Assembly (NCBI GenBank): GCA_947630075.1
Contig: CANRGF010000004.1
Location: forward strand, 1-34,329
Reading direction: 5' to 3'
From: an uncultured Clostridia bacterium
GTDB lineage: Bacteria > Bacillota > Clostridia > Christensenellales > UBA1242
Length of the DNA stretch: 34,329 nucleotides
Within the stretch, counting starts at the first letter, position 1. Every line of letters starts with the position of its first letter. The position numbers were made by a program, and so were the translations under genes. Under the pieces are notes generated by a model that saw only the letters and a program-made list of their open reading frames with translations, was not told the DNA's origin and searched no databases. Shown one piece after another: positions 15,150-23,323 of this stretch.

Positions 15150-15542
15150 ATGTCAAAGAATATTAGAGAAAAAGCAGAAAAAATCAGAGCAAATAAAGAC
15201 ACTCGCCCTTATGCAAGTGTTCGTTATGTTAGGCTTAGCCCAACAAAAGCAAAAATTGTTATCGACCAAGTTAGGGGCAAAAGTTATGATGATGCTGTTG
15301 CAATCCTATCCAATATGCCTCACGATGCAGCGGCAATCCTTTTAAAGGTTGTTAAGTCTGCTGGCGCAAACGCTGAAAACAATAAGGGAATGAACGTTCA
15401 CGATTTGTATTTGGCTGAAATCATCTTGGGTGCAGGCCCAGTGCGTGTGAACAAGGTGTATTTTAGAGGCAGAGGTCATGGAGCCGAAAGAATAGCAACA
15501 AAAACTAGCCACATCAAAGTTGTGCTAGCAAATAAGGAGTAA
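15150..15542 (+). CDS. rplV: 50S ribosomal protein uL22
   Basis: A 130-residue L22. Core motifs are VRLSPTKAKIVIDQVRGKSY and the tunnel-lining hairpin region RVNKVYFRGRGHGAERIATK. An N-terminal extension of about 20 charged residues (NIREKAEKIRANKDTRPYAS) makes it longer than the common 110-115 residues. Confidence 0.96.
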   Translation: MSKNIREKAEKIRANKDTRPYASVRYVRLSPTKAKIVIDQVRGKSYDDAVAILSNMPHDAAAILLKVVKSAGANAENNKGMNVHDLYLAEIILGAGPVRVNKVYFRGRGHGAERIATKTSHIKVVLANKE

Positions 15543-15546
15543 GGTT

Positions 15547-16221
15547 ATGGGACAAAAAGTTAATCCAAACAGTTTAAGACTTGGCACAATTAGAACTTGG
15601 AACTCTTTTTGGTATGCCGATAAAAAGAATATCGCCAAAAACATTAAGGAAGATGACACTCTCCGTAAATTCGTCCTTAAAGAGTATAAAAATTGCGCAA
15701 TTTCAAATGTGTTGATTGAGCGCTCTGGCGATAGCGTAACAATTTCAATTTCCACTGCAAAACCGGGCGTTTTAATTGGTCAAAAGGGTGCAGGTGTTGA
15801 AAATCTAAAGAAGAGCATCGAAAAATTAAGCGATGCTAAAAAGGTTAATGTAAACATCGTTGAGGTGAAAAACCCAGATTTGGATGCAAGATTGGTGGCT
15901 GAGGGCATCGCTAGTCAATTAGAAAAGCGTGCTCAATATAGACGCGTTATGAAGTCTGCCATTCAAAAAGTTATGCGTGCAGGTGCTGTGGGAGTTAAAG
16001 TTATGATTTCTGGTCGTCTTGATGGCGCAGAAATTGCTCGCAGTGTGCATGACCATGACGGAAGCTTGCCTCTTCAAACAATCCGCGCTAACATCGACTA
16101 TGCAAATCTTGAAGCACACACAACTTATGGCGTTTTAGGCGTTAAGGTGTGGATTTATAAGGGTGAAATCTTGGGCAAAGTTTCTCAAAGTTCGGTAAAC
16201 CACAAGAAAGGAGATAACTAA
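15547..16221 (+). CDS. rpsC: 30S ribosomal protein uS3
   Basis: A 224-residue S3 beginning MGQKVNPNSLRLGTIRTWNS. The KH-domain loop KPGVLIGQKGAGVENLKK and the C-terminal motif VHDHDGSLPLQTIRANIDYA are present. S3 helps form the mRNA entry channel. Only five bases separate it from rplV. Confidence 0.97.
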   Translation: MGQKVNPNSLRLGTIRTWNSFWYADKKNIAKNIKEDDTLRKFVLKEYKNCAISNVLIERSGDSVTISISTAKPGVLIGQKGAGVENLKKSIEKLSDAKKVNVNIVEVKNPDLDARLVAEGIASQLEKRAQYRRVMKSAIQKVMRAGAVGVKVMISGRLDGAEIARSVHDHDGSLPLQTIRANIDYANLEAHTTYGVLGVKVWIYKGEILGKVSQSSVNHKKGDN

Positions 16222-16223
16222 TT

Positions 16224-16661
16224 ATGGCAATGCTACTACCTAAAAGAGAAAAGAGAAGAAAGCAATTCCGCGGACGTATGACCGGAAGAGCTTTACGCAA
16301 TAACACTGTTACTTATGGAGATTTTGGTTTGCAAGCCACCGAACCTTGCTGGATAACCCCAAATCAACTAGAAGCAGCCCGTGTTGCCGTAAATAGATAT
16401 ATGAAGCGTGGCGGCAAGTTGTGGATAAAAGTTTTCCCACACAAGCCAATCACCAAAAAGCCAGCCGACACTCGTATGGGTAGCGGTAAAGGCGCACAGA
16501 GTGGCCATGTTGCAGTGGTTAAGCGCGATGCAATAATCATTGAAGTTAGTGGCCCAACTGAGGAAGCGTGCCTTGAAAGTCTAAGGCTAGCCTCTCACAA
16601 ACTACCTTGCAAAACTAGAATAGTTCGCAAGGAAAAAGGCGGTGAAAACAATGAAGAATAA
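16224..16661 (+). CDS. rplP: 50S ribosomal protein uL16
   Basis: A 145-residue L16 with LLPKREKRRKQFRGRMTG, FGLQATEPCWITPNQLEAAR, MKRGGKLWIKVFPHKPITKK and RMGSGKGAQSGHVAVVK. It organises the A-site region of 23S rRNA. The ATG at 16224 was kept over the one at 16230 because AAGGAG (16208-16213) is nearer to it. It overlaps rpmC by 11 bases. Confidence 0.96.
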   Translation: MAMLLPKREKRRKQFRGRMTGRALRNNTVTYGDFGLQATEPCWITPNQLEAARVAVNRYMKRGGKLWIKVFPHKPITKKPADTRMGSGKGAQSGHVAVVKRDAIIIEVSGPTEEACLESLRLASHKLPCKTRIVRKEKGGENNEE

Positions 16662-16851
16662 CTATAAAGATATGACCATGAAAGAACTTGTAGCAGAGGA
16701 AAACAAACTTAGGAGCGAATTGTTTAACTTAACTTTCCAAAACAAAGTTGGTCAGTTGCAAGACACATCTAGAATTAGAATTGTTAAGAAAAACATCGCA
16801 CGCGTTAAAACCGAATTAAAGCAAAAAGAATCTGCTGGAGCAAAGGAGTAG
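16651..16851 (+). CDS. rpmC: 50S ribosomal protein uL29
   Basis: A 66-residue L29: MTMKELVAEENKLRSELFNL and RIRIVKKNIARVKTELKQKE, a small helical-hairpin protein at the tunnel exit. The ATG at 16651 was chosen because AAGGCGGTG, one change from a perfect ribosome binding site, ends 6 bases before it. An in-frame GTG at 16642 forms part of that site. The first 11 bases overlap the end of rplP. Confidence 0.94.
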   Translation: MKNNYKDMTMKELVAEENKLRSELFNLTFQNKVGQLQDTSRIRIVKKNIARVKTELKQKESAGAKE

Positions 16852-16855
16852 TGTT

Positions 16856-17116
16856 ATGGAAGAAAAGAAAGTAAACCGCAGAACAATTCAAGGAGTTGTT
16901 GTTTCTGATAAGATGAACAAAACCATCACCGTTTTGGTTACAGGCAAGAAAAAACACCCTATTTATAAGAAATATGTAACTTTCACAAAGAAATATAAGG
17001 CTCACGACGAAAAAGAAGAAGCAAAAGTTGGCGACACTGTGCTTATCCAAGAAACTCGCCCACTTAGCAAAGACAAGTATTTTAGGCTTCTCAGCATCGT
17101 CGAGAGGGCTAAGTAG
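16856..17116 (+). CDS. rpsQ: 30S ribosomal protein uS17
   Basis: An 86-residue S17 with the OB-fold signature RRTIQGVVVSDKMNKTITVL, KYVTFTKKYKAHDE and IQETRPLSKDKYFRL. A primary 16S rRNA-binding protein. It starts four bases after the rpmC stop. Confidence 0.97.
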   Translation: MEEKKVNRRTIQGVVVSDKMNKTITVLVTGKKKHPIYKKYVTFTKKYKAHDEKEEAKVGDTVLIQETRPLSKDKYFRLLSIVERAK

Positions 17117-17124
17117 GAGGTAAT

Positions 17125-17493
17125 ATGATTCAACCATTATCTACATTAAATGTGGCAGACAACTCTGGCGCAAAAAAAATCATGTGCATCCGTTGCTTAG
17201 GCGGAAGCCTTAGAAAATTTGCAAGTGTTGGCGATGTCATAGTTGCCTCAGTGAAAAAGGCAGACCCAGATGGCAAGGTGAAAAAGGGTGATGTTGTTAT
17301 GGCTGTTATCGTTCGCACCAAAAAGGGCGTGCAACGCACAGACGGAAGTTCAATTAAGTTTGACGATAACGCAGCAGTAATCATCGATAAGCAAAAAGCA
17401 CCAAGAGGCACTCGTGTGTTTGGGCCTATCGCAAGAGAACTTCGTGCTAAGGGATTTACTCAAATAATCTCGCTAGCGCCAGAAGTGTTATAG
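17125..17493 (+). CDS. rplN: 50S ribosomal protein uL14
   Basis: A 122-residue L14, exactly family length: MIQPLSTLNVADNSGAKKIM, VIVRTKKGVQRTDGSSIKF and RGTRVFGPIARELRAKGF. It forms an intersubunit bridge. Ribosome binding site AGGAGG. Confidence 0.98.
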   Translation: MIQPLSTLNVADNSGAKKIMCIRCLGGSLRKFASVGDVIVASVKKADPDGKVKKGDVVMAVIVRTKKGVQRTDGSSIKFDDNAAVIIDKQKAPRGTRVFGPIARELRAKGFTQIISLAPEVL

Positions 17494-17502
17494 GAGGGCA
17501 AA

Positions 17503-18087
17503 ATGAAATTTAATGTTAAAAAAGGCGATAACGTCCTTGTGTTATCAGGCAAAGATAAAGGAAAACAAGGCGAAGTGCTTGAATTAGACAGAGAAAATAG
17601 GCGTGTTAAAGTGGCTAATGTCAACATTCAAGCGCATCACAAGAAACCAAGAAACAAAGACGATAAAGGTGGCATCTTAAAAACTGAAGGTGCTATCGAC
17701 ATCAGCAATGTTCAGGTTGTTTGCCCAACTTGCAAAAAGGCAACTCGCGTGGCTCATTCACTTGTGGATGGGAAAAGTGTTCGAGTTTGCAAAAAGTGCG
17801 GGGCAAGCTTAGATGTGGCAAAAAAGGCTGTGAAGAAAGCTTCTTCAAAGCCAAAGGCTGAAAAAGTTGAAAAGCCAGCAGAGGTTAAGCTTGCTAAGGC
17901 TGAAAAGCCAGCAACAAAGCCTGCCACTAAGCCTACCGCAACCGCAGCAAAACCTGCCACAAAGGCAGTAAAGCCGGCAGAAAAAAAGGCTGAAAAGCCA
18001 GCAGAAAAACCTGCCACAAAATCAGAAAAATCTACCACCAAAACCAGCAAGCCAGCCGATAAAAAGTCGGTAAAGGCAAAGGCGTAA
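17503..18087 (+). CDS. rplX: 50S ribosomal protein uL24 with a long Lys/Pro/Ala C-terminal tail
   Basis: The first 107 residues are a normal L24: the KOW stretch VKKGDNVLVLSGKDKGKQGE, INQ-type region VNIQAHHKKPRNKDDKGGIL and a CPTCKKATRV / VCKKCGASLD zinc-like pair. The remaining about 87 residues are low complexity, made of KPAT, EKPAE and AKKA units, highly basic and probably disordered, resembling histone H1 tails. Most bacterial L24 proteins end at about 100-110 residues. The tail is in frame and followed by an intact operon, so it is not a frame error. L24 is an assembly initiator at the tunnel exit; the tail function is unknown. Confidence 0.95.
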   Translation: MKFNVKKGDNVLVLSGKDKGKQGEVLELDRENRRVKVANVNIQAHHKKPRNKDDKGGILKTEGAIDISNVQVVCPTCKKATRVAHSLVDGKSVRVCKKCGASLDVAKKAVKKASSKPKAEKVEKPAEVKLAKAEKPATKPATKPTATAAKPATKAVKPAEKKAEKPAEKPATKSEKSTTKTSKPADKKSVKAKA

Positions 18088-18097
18088 GGAGTGAAGT

Positions 18098-18655
18098 ATG
18101 GAAAAAGAAATAAATAGAAGACACAAATTCTACAACGAAGTGGTTAGAAAGAGCCTTCAAGAGAAGTTTGGCTATAAAAATGTGATGGAAATCCCAAAGA
18201 TGGAAAAAATCGTTTTGTCCCTTCGCTTGGGCAAAGAGAAGGACAATGCCAAAAGTTTCAATGCAGCAATTGATGAATTAACTTTGATTGCTGGTCAAAA
18301 GGCAGTTATAACCACGGCTAAAAAGTCTGTTGCAAACTTCAAACTTCGCCAAGGTCAAAAAATTGGTGCAAAAGTAACATTGCGTGGCGAAAAAATGTAT
18401 GAATTTTTCGATAGATTAATCTCTGTGGCTCTTCCAAGAGTGAGAGATTTCCAGGGTTTAAGCACCACATCGTTTGATGGCAGAGGAAATTATAGTTTTG
18501 GTGTGAAAGAGCAAATGATATTCCCAGAAATTGTTTACGACAAAATCGTGTCAGTTCACGGGTTTGACATTATGATTATCACCACAGCCAAAACCAATGC
18601 AGAAGCGCTTGAACTTTTAAGGTTAATGGGCGTTCCATTTAAGAAGGTTAAATAG
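18098..18655 (+). CDS. rplE: 50S ribosomal protein uL5
   Basis: A 185-residue L5 with FGYKNVMEIPKMEKIVLSL, KKSVANFKLRQGQKIGAKVT and the C-terminal SFDGRGNYSFGVKEQMIFPE. It binds 5S rRNA with L18. The stop codon is followed at once by a ribosome binding site for the damaged S14 gene. Confidence 0.97.
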   Translation: MEKEINRRHKFYNEVVRKSLQEKFGYKNVMEIPKMEKIVLSLRLGKEKDNAKSFNAAIDELTLIAGQKAVITTAKKSVANFKLRQGQKIGAKVTLRGEKMYEFFDRLISVALPRVRDFQGLSTTSFDGRGNYSFGVKEQMIFPEIVYDKIVSVHGFDIMIITTAKTNAEALELLRLMGVPFKKVK

Positions 18656-18663
18656 GAGTTATT

Positions 18664-18823
18664 ATAGCAAAAGCCTCAAAAGTTTAAAACTCGTGAATAC
18701 ACGAGATGCTCTATTTGCGGTCGTCCTCACGCCGTGCTTAAAAAGTATGGAATTTGCAGAATATGTTTTAGAAACTTGGCTAGCAAGGGAGAGATCCCTG
18801 GCGTTAAAAAGGCAAGTTGGTAA
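18664..18823 (+). pseudogene. rpsZ: 30S ribosomal protein uS14, zinc type, without a usable start codon
   Basis: From 18674 to the stop at 18821-18823 one frame encodes 49 residues of zinc-type S14: PQKFKTREYTRCSICGRPHA, GICRICFRNLASKGEIPGVK and KASW, with both CxxC pairs intact. Upstream in that frame there is TAG at 18665-18667 and no ATG, GTG or TTG before the conserved core. GGAG (18655-18658) is spaced for a start at 18664-18666, but that codon is ATA. Read from ATA the product is only AKASKV and then TAA at 18685-18687, in a different frame. S14 of this type is normally 61 residues, so about 12 N-terminal codons are largely missing. Position between rplE and rpsH is canonical. The gene is either a genuine lesion, an unusual initiation, or an assembly error. 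Confidence 0.85.
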
Positions 18824-18835
18824 AAGGAGGAGTTT

Positions 18836-19231
18836 ATGTTTATAGATCCAATCGCAGATATGCTAACTCGCATTCGCAATGCAAATATGAGCAGGCACGA
18901 GAGTGTGCTTGTGCCAGAGAGCAAAACAAAATCCGCAATCGCTCAAATTCTAAAAGAAGAGGGCTATATTGTGGATTATAAATCTGTTGAGGCAGAAGGC
19001 ATGAAAATGCTTGAAATCACTTTGAAATATGGTCCAAATGGCGAAAAGGTTATTCAAGGGCTTAAAAGAATAAGCAAACCAGGTCTTAGAATTTACGCCA
19101 ACGCAGACCAACTTCCAAAGGTTTTAAACGGCTTAGGCATAGCAATAATTTCAACAAGCAAAGGTATTGTTACCGATAAAAACGCACGCAAATTAAACTT
19201 AGGCGGTGAAGTTATCGCCTATGTGTGGTAG
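18836..19231 (+). CDS. rpsH: 30S ribosomal protein uS8
   Basis: A 131-residue S8: DPIADMLTRIRNANMSRHES, RISKPGLRIYANADQLPKVL and IISTSKGIVTDKNARKLNLG with GEVIAYVW at the end. In E. coli S8 represses the spc operon by binding its mRNA near rplE. It has a strong ribosome binding site, AAAGGAGGAG, after the damaged S14 gene. Confidence 0.98.
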   Translation: MFIDPIADMLTRIRNANMSRHESVLVPESKTKSAIAQILKEEGYIVDYKSVEAEGMKMLEITLKYGPNGEKVIQGLKRISKPGLRIYANADQLPKVLNGLGIAIISTSKGIVTDKNARKLNLGGEVIAYVW

Positions 19232-19241
19232 GAGGTGAAAT

Positions 19242-19790
19242 ATGTCGAGAATTGGAAAATTAGCGATAACCATTCCTGCTGGCGTAACAGTTGAAGTGAA
19301 AGACAATTTGGTAACAGTTAAAGGCCCTAAGGGCACGCTTAGTCAAGACTATTCTAAGAATGTTACAGTTGAAGTGAAAGACGGCGCTGTGCATGTTATA
19401 AGAAACGATGAGTCAACAGATAGCAATGCAAAGCAAGGCCTTTATCGTCAACTTATTCACAACATGGTTGTTGGAGTTAAAGACGGGTTCAAAAAATCTT
19501 TAACTGTCAAGGGTGTTGGTTACAAATTGAATAAGCAGGGCAAAAAACTCGTTTTAAGCCTTGGTTATAGCCACCCAATCGAATTTGAAGAGGTTGAAGG
19601 CGTAACATTTGAAATTCCAGACAACAACACAATCATAGTTAATGGTGCAGACAAACAGCTTGTGGGCGAAGTTGCAGCAAAACTAAAAGCGTTGCGTCCG
19701 GTTGAGCCTTATCATGGTTATGGCATTCGTTACACAGGCGAAACAGTTATAATGAAAGCAGGCAAATCTGCTGGTAAGAAGAAAAAGTAG
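19242..19790 (+). CDS. rplF: 50S ribosomal protein uL6
   Basis: A 182-residue L6: MSRIGKLAITIPAGVTVEVK, GLYRQLIHNMVVGVKDGF and the C-terminal RPVEPYHGYGIRYTGE before a basic tail. It lies near the GTPase centre of the large subunit. Confidence 0.97.
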   Translation: MSRIGKLAITIPAGVTVEVKDNLVTVKGPKGTLSQDYSKNVTVEVKDGAVHVIRNDESTDSNAKQGLYRQLIHNMVVGVKDGFKKSLTVKGVGYKLNKQGKKLVLSLGYSHPIEFEEVEGVTFEIPDNNTIIVNGADKQLVGEVAAKLKALRPVEPYHGYGIRYTGETVIMKAGKSAGKKKK

Positions 19791-19800
19791 GAGATAGGTT

Positions 19801-20169
19801 ATGATTAATAAGATAAACAAAAATAACGAGCGTGTTAAGCGTCATATTAGATTGCGTCATCACCTTTCTGGCACGAGTGAGCGTCCTCGCTTTTGTGTTT
19901 ACAAGAGTTTAAATCATATCTATGCTCAAATTATAGATGACGAAAGCAAAACAACCCTTGTTGCTTGCAGCACCACGCAAAAGGACATCAAAGAGAAAGT
20001 TAAAGATATGACAAACAAAGAGCAAGCCCGATATGTTGGAGAGCAAATTGGCAAGCTCGCTTTAAAGAAAAAGATTAAAACTGTTGTGTTTGATAGGGGT
20101 GGATACCTATACACAGGCAGAGTTAAAGAATTGGCCGATGGCGCAAGAGCCGCAGGCTTGGAATTTTAA
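19801..20169 (+). CDS. rplR: 50S ribosomal protein uL18
   Basis: A 122-residue L18: RHIRLRHHLSGTSERPRFCV, KSLNHIYAQIIDDE and VFDRGGYLYTGRVKELADGA. It binds 5S rRNA with L5. Confidence 0.97.
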   Translation: MINKINKNNERVKRHIRLRHHLSGTSERPRFCVYKSLNHIYAQIIDDESKTTLVACSTTQKDIKEKVKDMTNKEQARYVGEQIGKLALKKKIKTVVFDRGGYLYTGRVKELADGARAAGLEF

Positions 20170-20178
20170 GGAGAGATT

Positions 20179-20700
20179 ATGGCACAACAACAAAAACGAG
20201 AATTTAGAAAACCAAGAGTTGAAGAAAAGGACGAATTTGAGAAGAAAATGCTCAATGTCCGCAGGGTTGCCAAGGTTGTTAAAGGCGGCCGCACAATGCG
20301 TTTTTCCGCTCTTGTTGTGGTTGGAGATAAAAAGGGTAGAGTTGGAATGGGCGTTGCCAAGGCAGCAGAAGTTCCAGCCGCTATTGATAAGGCCACAAAA
20401 TCAGCCAAAAAAGCTCTTATCACTGTGCCTGTGATTGACGGCACAATTCCTCATGAAACTGTGGGCAAATTTGCTAAAACTAGCGTTAAGATGCTTCCAT
20501 CAAAGCGCGGTTCTGGTTTAATTGCCGGCGGTGCAGCAAGAACAGTTTTCGAGTTGGCAGGTTTCACAGATATCACTGCAAAGATTTATGGTTCAACCGA
20601 CAAAATCAATGTGGTTAGAGCCACTCTTAATGGTCTTAAGGGATTGAGGACTAAAGAACAAGTTGCCTTGCTTCGTGGCAAGTCAGTTGAGGAAATTTAA
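20179..20700 (+). CDS. rpsE: 30S ribosomal protein uS5
   Basis: A 173-residue S5: RRVAKVVKGGRTMRFSALVV, GDKKGRVGMGVAKAAEVPAA, VIDGTIPHETVGKF and TEQV-type C-terminal region TKEQVALLRGKSVEEI. It acts in mRNA entry and decoding accuracy. Ribosome binding site AAGGAGAG. Confidence 0.97.
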   Translation: MAQQQKREFRKPRVEEKDEFEKKMLNVRRVAKVVKGGRTMRFSALVVVGDKKGRVGMGVAKAAEVPAAIDKATKSAKKALITVPVIDGTIPHETVGKFAKTSVKMLPSKRGSGLIAGGAARTVFELAGFTDITAKIYGSTDKINVVRATLNGLKGLRTKEQVALLRGKSVEEI

Positions 20701-20710
20701 GGAGGGCAAA

Positions 20711-20905
20711 ATGGCAAAGAAACAAGAAAAAACACTTAAAGTAACTTTGATTAAAAGCCCAATCGGGTTTAATAAAGCCCAATCCAAAATTGTTGAGGCG
20801 CTTGGCTTTAAAAAACTTAATGAAACTCGCATTTTGCCAGACAATGCAAGTGTGAGAGGCAGCATTTTTAAAATAAAACACTTGTTAAAAGTGGAAGAGG
20901 CTTAG
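20711..20905 (+). CDS. rpmD: 50S ribosomal protein uL30
   Basis: A 64-residue L30: KTLKVTLIKSPIGFNKAQSK and LNETRILPDNASVRGSIFKI. The start at 20711 follows GGAGGGC directly; an in-frame ATG at 20663 inside rpsE adds 16 unrelated residues and was rejected. Confidence 0.95.
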   Translation: MAKKQEKTLKVTLIKSPIGFNKAQSKIVEALGFKKLNETRILPDNASVRGSIFKIKHLLKVEEA

Positions 20906-20914
20906 GAGGGGAGT

Positions 20915-21361
20915 ATGTATATTCACGATTTGAAAAACGCCGAAGGCGAAAAACAATCTAAGAAAAGATTGGGCAGAGGCATAGGCAGTGGCATAGGCAA
21001 AACTTCAGGCAAAGGCCATAAGGGTCAAAACGCTCGCTCAGGCGGTGGCGTTCGCCCAGGCTTTGAAGGTGGTCAAAACCCTCTATATAGGCGTATCCCA
21101 TCAAAGGGTTTTAGCAATGCCAAATTTAAAAAAGTCTATTCAACTGTTAATGTTGCAGATTTAAATAGATTTGAAGCAAACGCAGAGGTTGACGCAATCA
21201 GCCTTCTAGAAATAGGCATTCTTTCAAAAATTGAGAAAGATGGCGTTAAAATTTTGGGCAATGGTGAATTGAAAGTTGCTCTTAAAGTGAAAGCAAACAA
21301 ATTCACAAATTCGGCAAAGGAGAAAATTACCGCAGTTGGTGGAACAGTTGAGGAGGCATAA
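20915..21361 (+). CDS. rplO: 50S ribosomal protein uL15
   Basis: A 148-residue L15 with the glycine-rich N-terminal extension that threads into rRNA: KKRLGRGIGSGIGKTSGKGH, SGGGVRPGFEGGQNPLYRR and PSKGFSN. It overlaps secY by one base (TAATG). Confidence 0.97.
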   Translation: MYIHDLKNAEGEKQSKKRLGRGIGSGIGKTSGKGHKGQNARSGGGVRPGFEGGQNPLYRRIPSKGFSNAKFKKVYSTVNVADLNRFEANAEVDAISLLEIGILSKIEKDGVKILGNGELKVALKVKANKFTNSAKEKITAVGGTVEEA

Positions 21362-22680
21362 TGTTTAAAACGCTTAAAGACGCCTTTAAAATCAAAGAGG
21401 TTAGAAACAAACTGCTTTTAACACTTGCACTGTTGTTTGTTTATCGCCTCGGGTGCTGGTTGCCAATCCCCGGCATAGATAAGTCCGCACTTGGCTTCGC
21501 CACAACCGACACAAACACTTTCTTGGGCTTGTTGTCTGCTGTGAGCGGTGGTGCGCTTTCTCAGGGCTCATTTTTGGCACTTGGCGTTTCGCCATATATC
21601 ACCGCTTCGATTATCATTCAACTCTTAGCGGCAGTTATTCCAAGTTGGCAAAGGCTTTCAAAAGAGGGTGCAGATGGTCAGCGCAAGATTAGCAAATACA
21701 CTAAGATTGCGGCCTTAATCATATCTCTTGCGCAAGCAATAGGCATTGCGGTCGGGTTTGGCACAGTTGCCGGTGGCACGCAGTTAGATCTATTCTTCGG
21801 CAAAGAATATTTATGTTATTCATTCATTGTGCTTATGTTGGTGGCTGGGTCAATGTTCACCGTTTGGTTGGGCGAAAAAATCACAGAAATCGGCATTGGC
21901 AACGGCATGAGCCTATTAATATTTGTCGGCATTTTGTCTAGTTTTGCAAACGCTATTATGAACAATTTTAGAACCATCTTTAGAGGTGGCGAAGAAGTGC
22001 AAACCGCCGTTTGGCAGTTGGTGATGTTCTTAATCGTGTTGATTGCAATCTTTGCACTTGTTGTGTTTGTTGACGGAGGCGAAAGGCGTGTTGGCGTGCA
22101 ATATGCAAAGCAAATGAAGGGCAGAAAGATGTATGGCGGTCAATCCACTTATATTCCAATTAGGGTTAACGCCAACGGAGTTATGCCAATCATCTTCGCA
22201 AACGCAATTCTCACCTTCCCACAAATGCTCATGAGCATTGTTGCTCCTAATAGCAATAATGGTTTCATTAGATGGTGGAATAATTGGCTAGGCACAGGCA
22301 CTTGGGTTTATGCAATAGTTATGTCGCTTTTGATTTTGGCTTTTGCTTACTTCTACACAATGATCAGTTTCGACACGGACGATATTGCTCGCAATATCCA
22401 GCAAAATGGTGGTTTTATCCAAGGCATACGCCCGGGCAAACCTACTAGCCAATATCTAAATAGCATCAATAAAAAAATCACACTATTTGGTGCAATATTC
22501 CTTGCGTTTATGGCACTTATCCCAACATTGTTGTTCTCAAGCGACCTAATCGGGCACGCTGGCTTAACCTCAGCCTTCACGGCAACAGGTATGCTAATCG
22601 TTGTTTCGGTTGCACTTGAATTTGATAAGCAGTTGGAAGCGCAAATGATGATGCGCAATTATAGAGGGTTTTTAAAGTAG
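21361..22680 (+). CDS. secY: Preprotein translocase channel subunit SecY
   Basis: A 439-residue polytopic membrane protein, the channel of the Sec export pathway. Signatures include RLGCWLPIPGID near the N-terminus, the plug/TM2 region GVSPYITASIIIQLL, EIGIGNGMSLLIFVGI, and the cytoplasmic loop GGFIQGIRPGKPTSQYL. Ten membrane segments are expected. The start overlaps the rplO stop. It would export proteins such as the one encoded at 1483. Confidence 0.97.
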   Translation: MFKTLKDAFKIKEVRNKLLLTLALLFVYRLGCWLPIPGIDKSALGFATTDTNTFLGLLSAVSGGALSQGSFLALGVSPYITASIIIQLLAAVIPSWQRLSKEGADGQRKISKYTKIAALIISLAQAIGIAVGFGTVAGGTQLDLFFGKEYLCYSFIVLMLVAGSMFTVWLGEKITEIGIGNGMSLLIFVGILSSFANAIMNNFRTIFRGGEEVQTAVWQLVMFLIVLIAIFALVVFVDGGERRVGVQYAKQMKGRKMYGGQSTYIPIRVNANGVMPIIFANAILTFPQMLMSIVAPNSNNGFIRWWNNWLGTGTWVYAIVMSLLILAFAYFYTMISFDTDDIARNIQQNGGFIQGIRPGKPTSQYLNSINKKITLFGAIFLAFMALIPTLLFSSDLIGHAGLTSAFTATGMLIVVSVALEFDKQLEAQMMMRNYRGFLK

Positions 22681-22690
22681 GGGTTAAATA

Positions 22691-23323
22691 ATGAATATTG
22701 TTCTTCTAGGTATTCAAGGTTCGGGCAAGGGCACTCTTGTGGCGAGCCTTGAAAAAGAACTTGAATTTGACTTGATTTCAACGGGGCAGCTTTTGCGAGA
22801 TGAAGTTGCCACAGGCTCGGCTCTCGGCAAACATATTAAAGAAGTTCAAACGAGTGGCAACTTGGTTGAACTAGACACAGTGCTTAAAACCATTCAAAAA
22901 AAGTTGAAAACCAGTAAAAGACAAAACTATGTGTTTGACGGCTTTCCAAGGAATTTGGAGCAGGCAAGGGAAATGGAAAAGATTTGCGATGTGGATTTAG
23001 TGGTGTATCTAAATCTCACGCAAGAAGTTGCCTTAAAACGCCTATTAAATAGGCTCACTTGCTCAAAATGTGGCAATGTGTTTAGCAAACTTAGAGTTAA
23101 ATCAAATGTTTGCCCAATTTGCAAAGGCAAGTTGGAGCAGCGCCTAGACGACACCCCAGAAGGCATAGCTAAACGCTTTGAAGAATATTTCAGGCAAACT
23201 CATCCACTAATTGAGTTTTATAGAGCAAAACATTTATTAATCAAAGTTGACGCAGACCGCTCGCCAGACAAGGTGGCGGAAGATGTTATGAGGGCAATAA
23301 ATGAACATAACAATAAAAAATAG
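22691..23323 (+). CDS. adk: Adenylate kinase
   Basis: Adenylate kinase interconverts AMP and ATP with ADP. The 210 residues contain the P-loop as GIQGSGKGT (the usual form is GxPGxGKGT, so Gln replaces Pro), STGQLLRDEVATGS, DGFPRNLEQA, a zinc-type LID with CSKCG and CPICKG, and QRLDDTPEGIAKRFEEY. Ending in EHNNKK, it overlaps map by 23 bases. Secy-adk-map order is canonical. Confidence 0.93.
   Translation: MNIVLLGIQGSGKGTLVASLEKELEFDLISTGQLLRDEVATGSALGKHIKEVQTSGNLVELDTVLKTIQKKLKTSKRQNYVFDGFPRNLEQAREMEKICDVDLVVYLNLTQEVALKRLLNRLTCSKCGNVFSKLRVKSNVCPICKGKLEQRLDDTPEGIAKRFEEYFRQTHPLIEFYRAKHLLIKVDADRSPDKVAEDVMRAINEHNNKK

Noticed and set aside
16642..16650. GTG start for rpmC
   Set aside because: The GTG belongs to the ribosome binding site AAGGCGGTG for the ATG at 16651.
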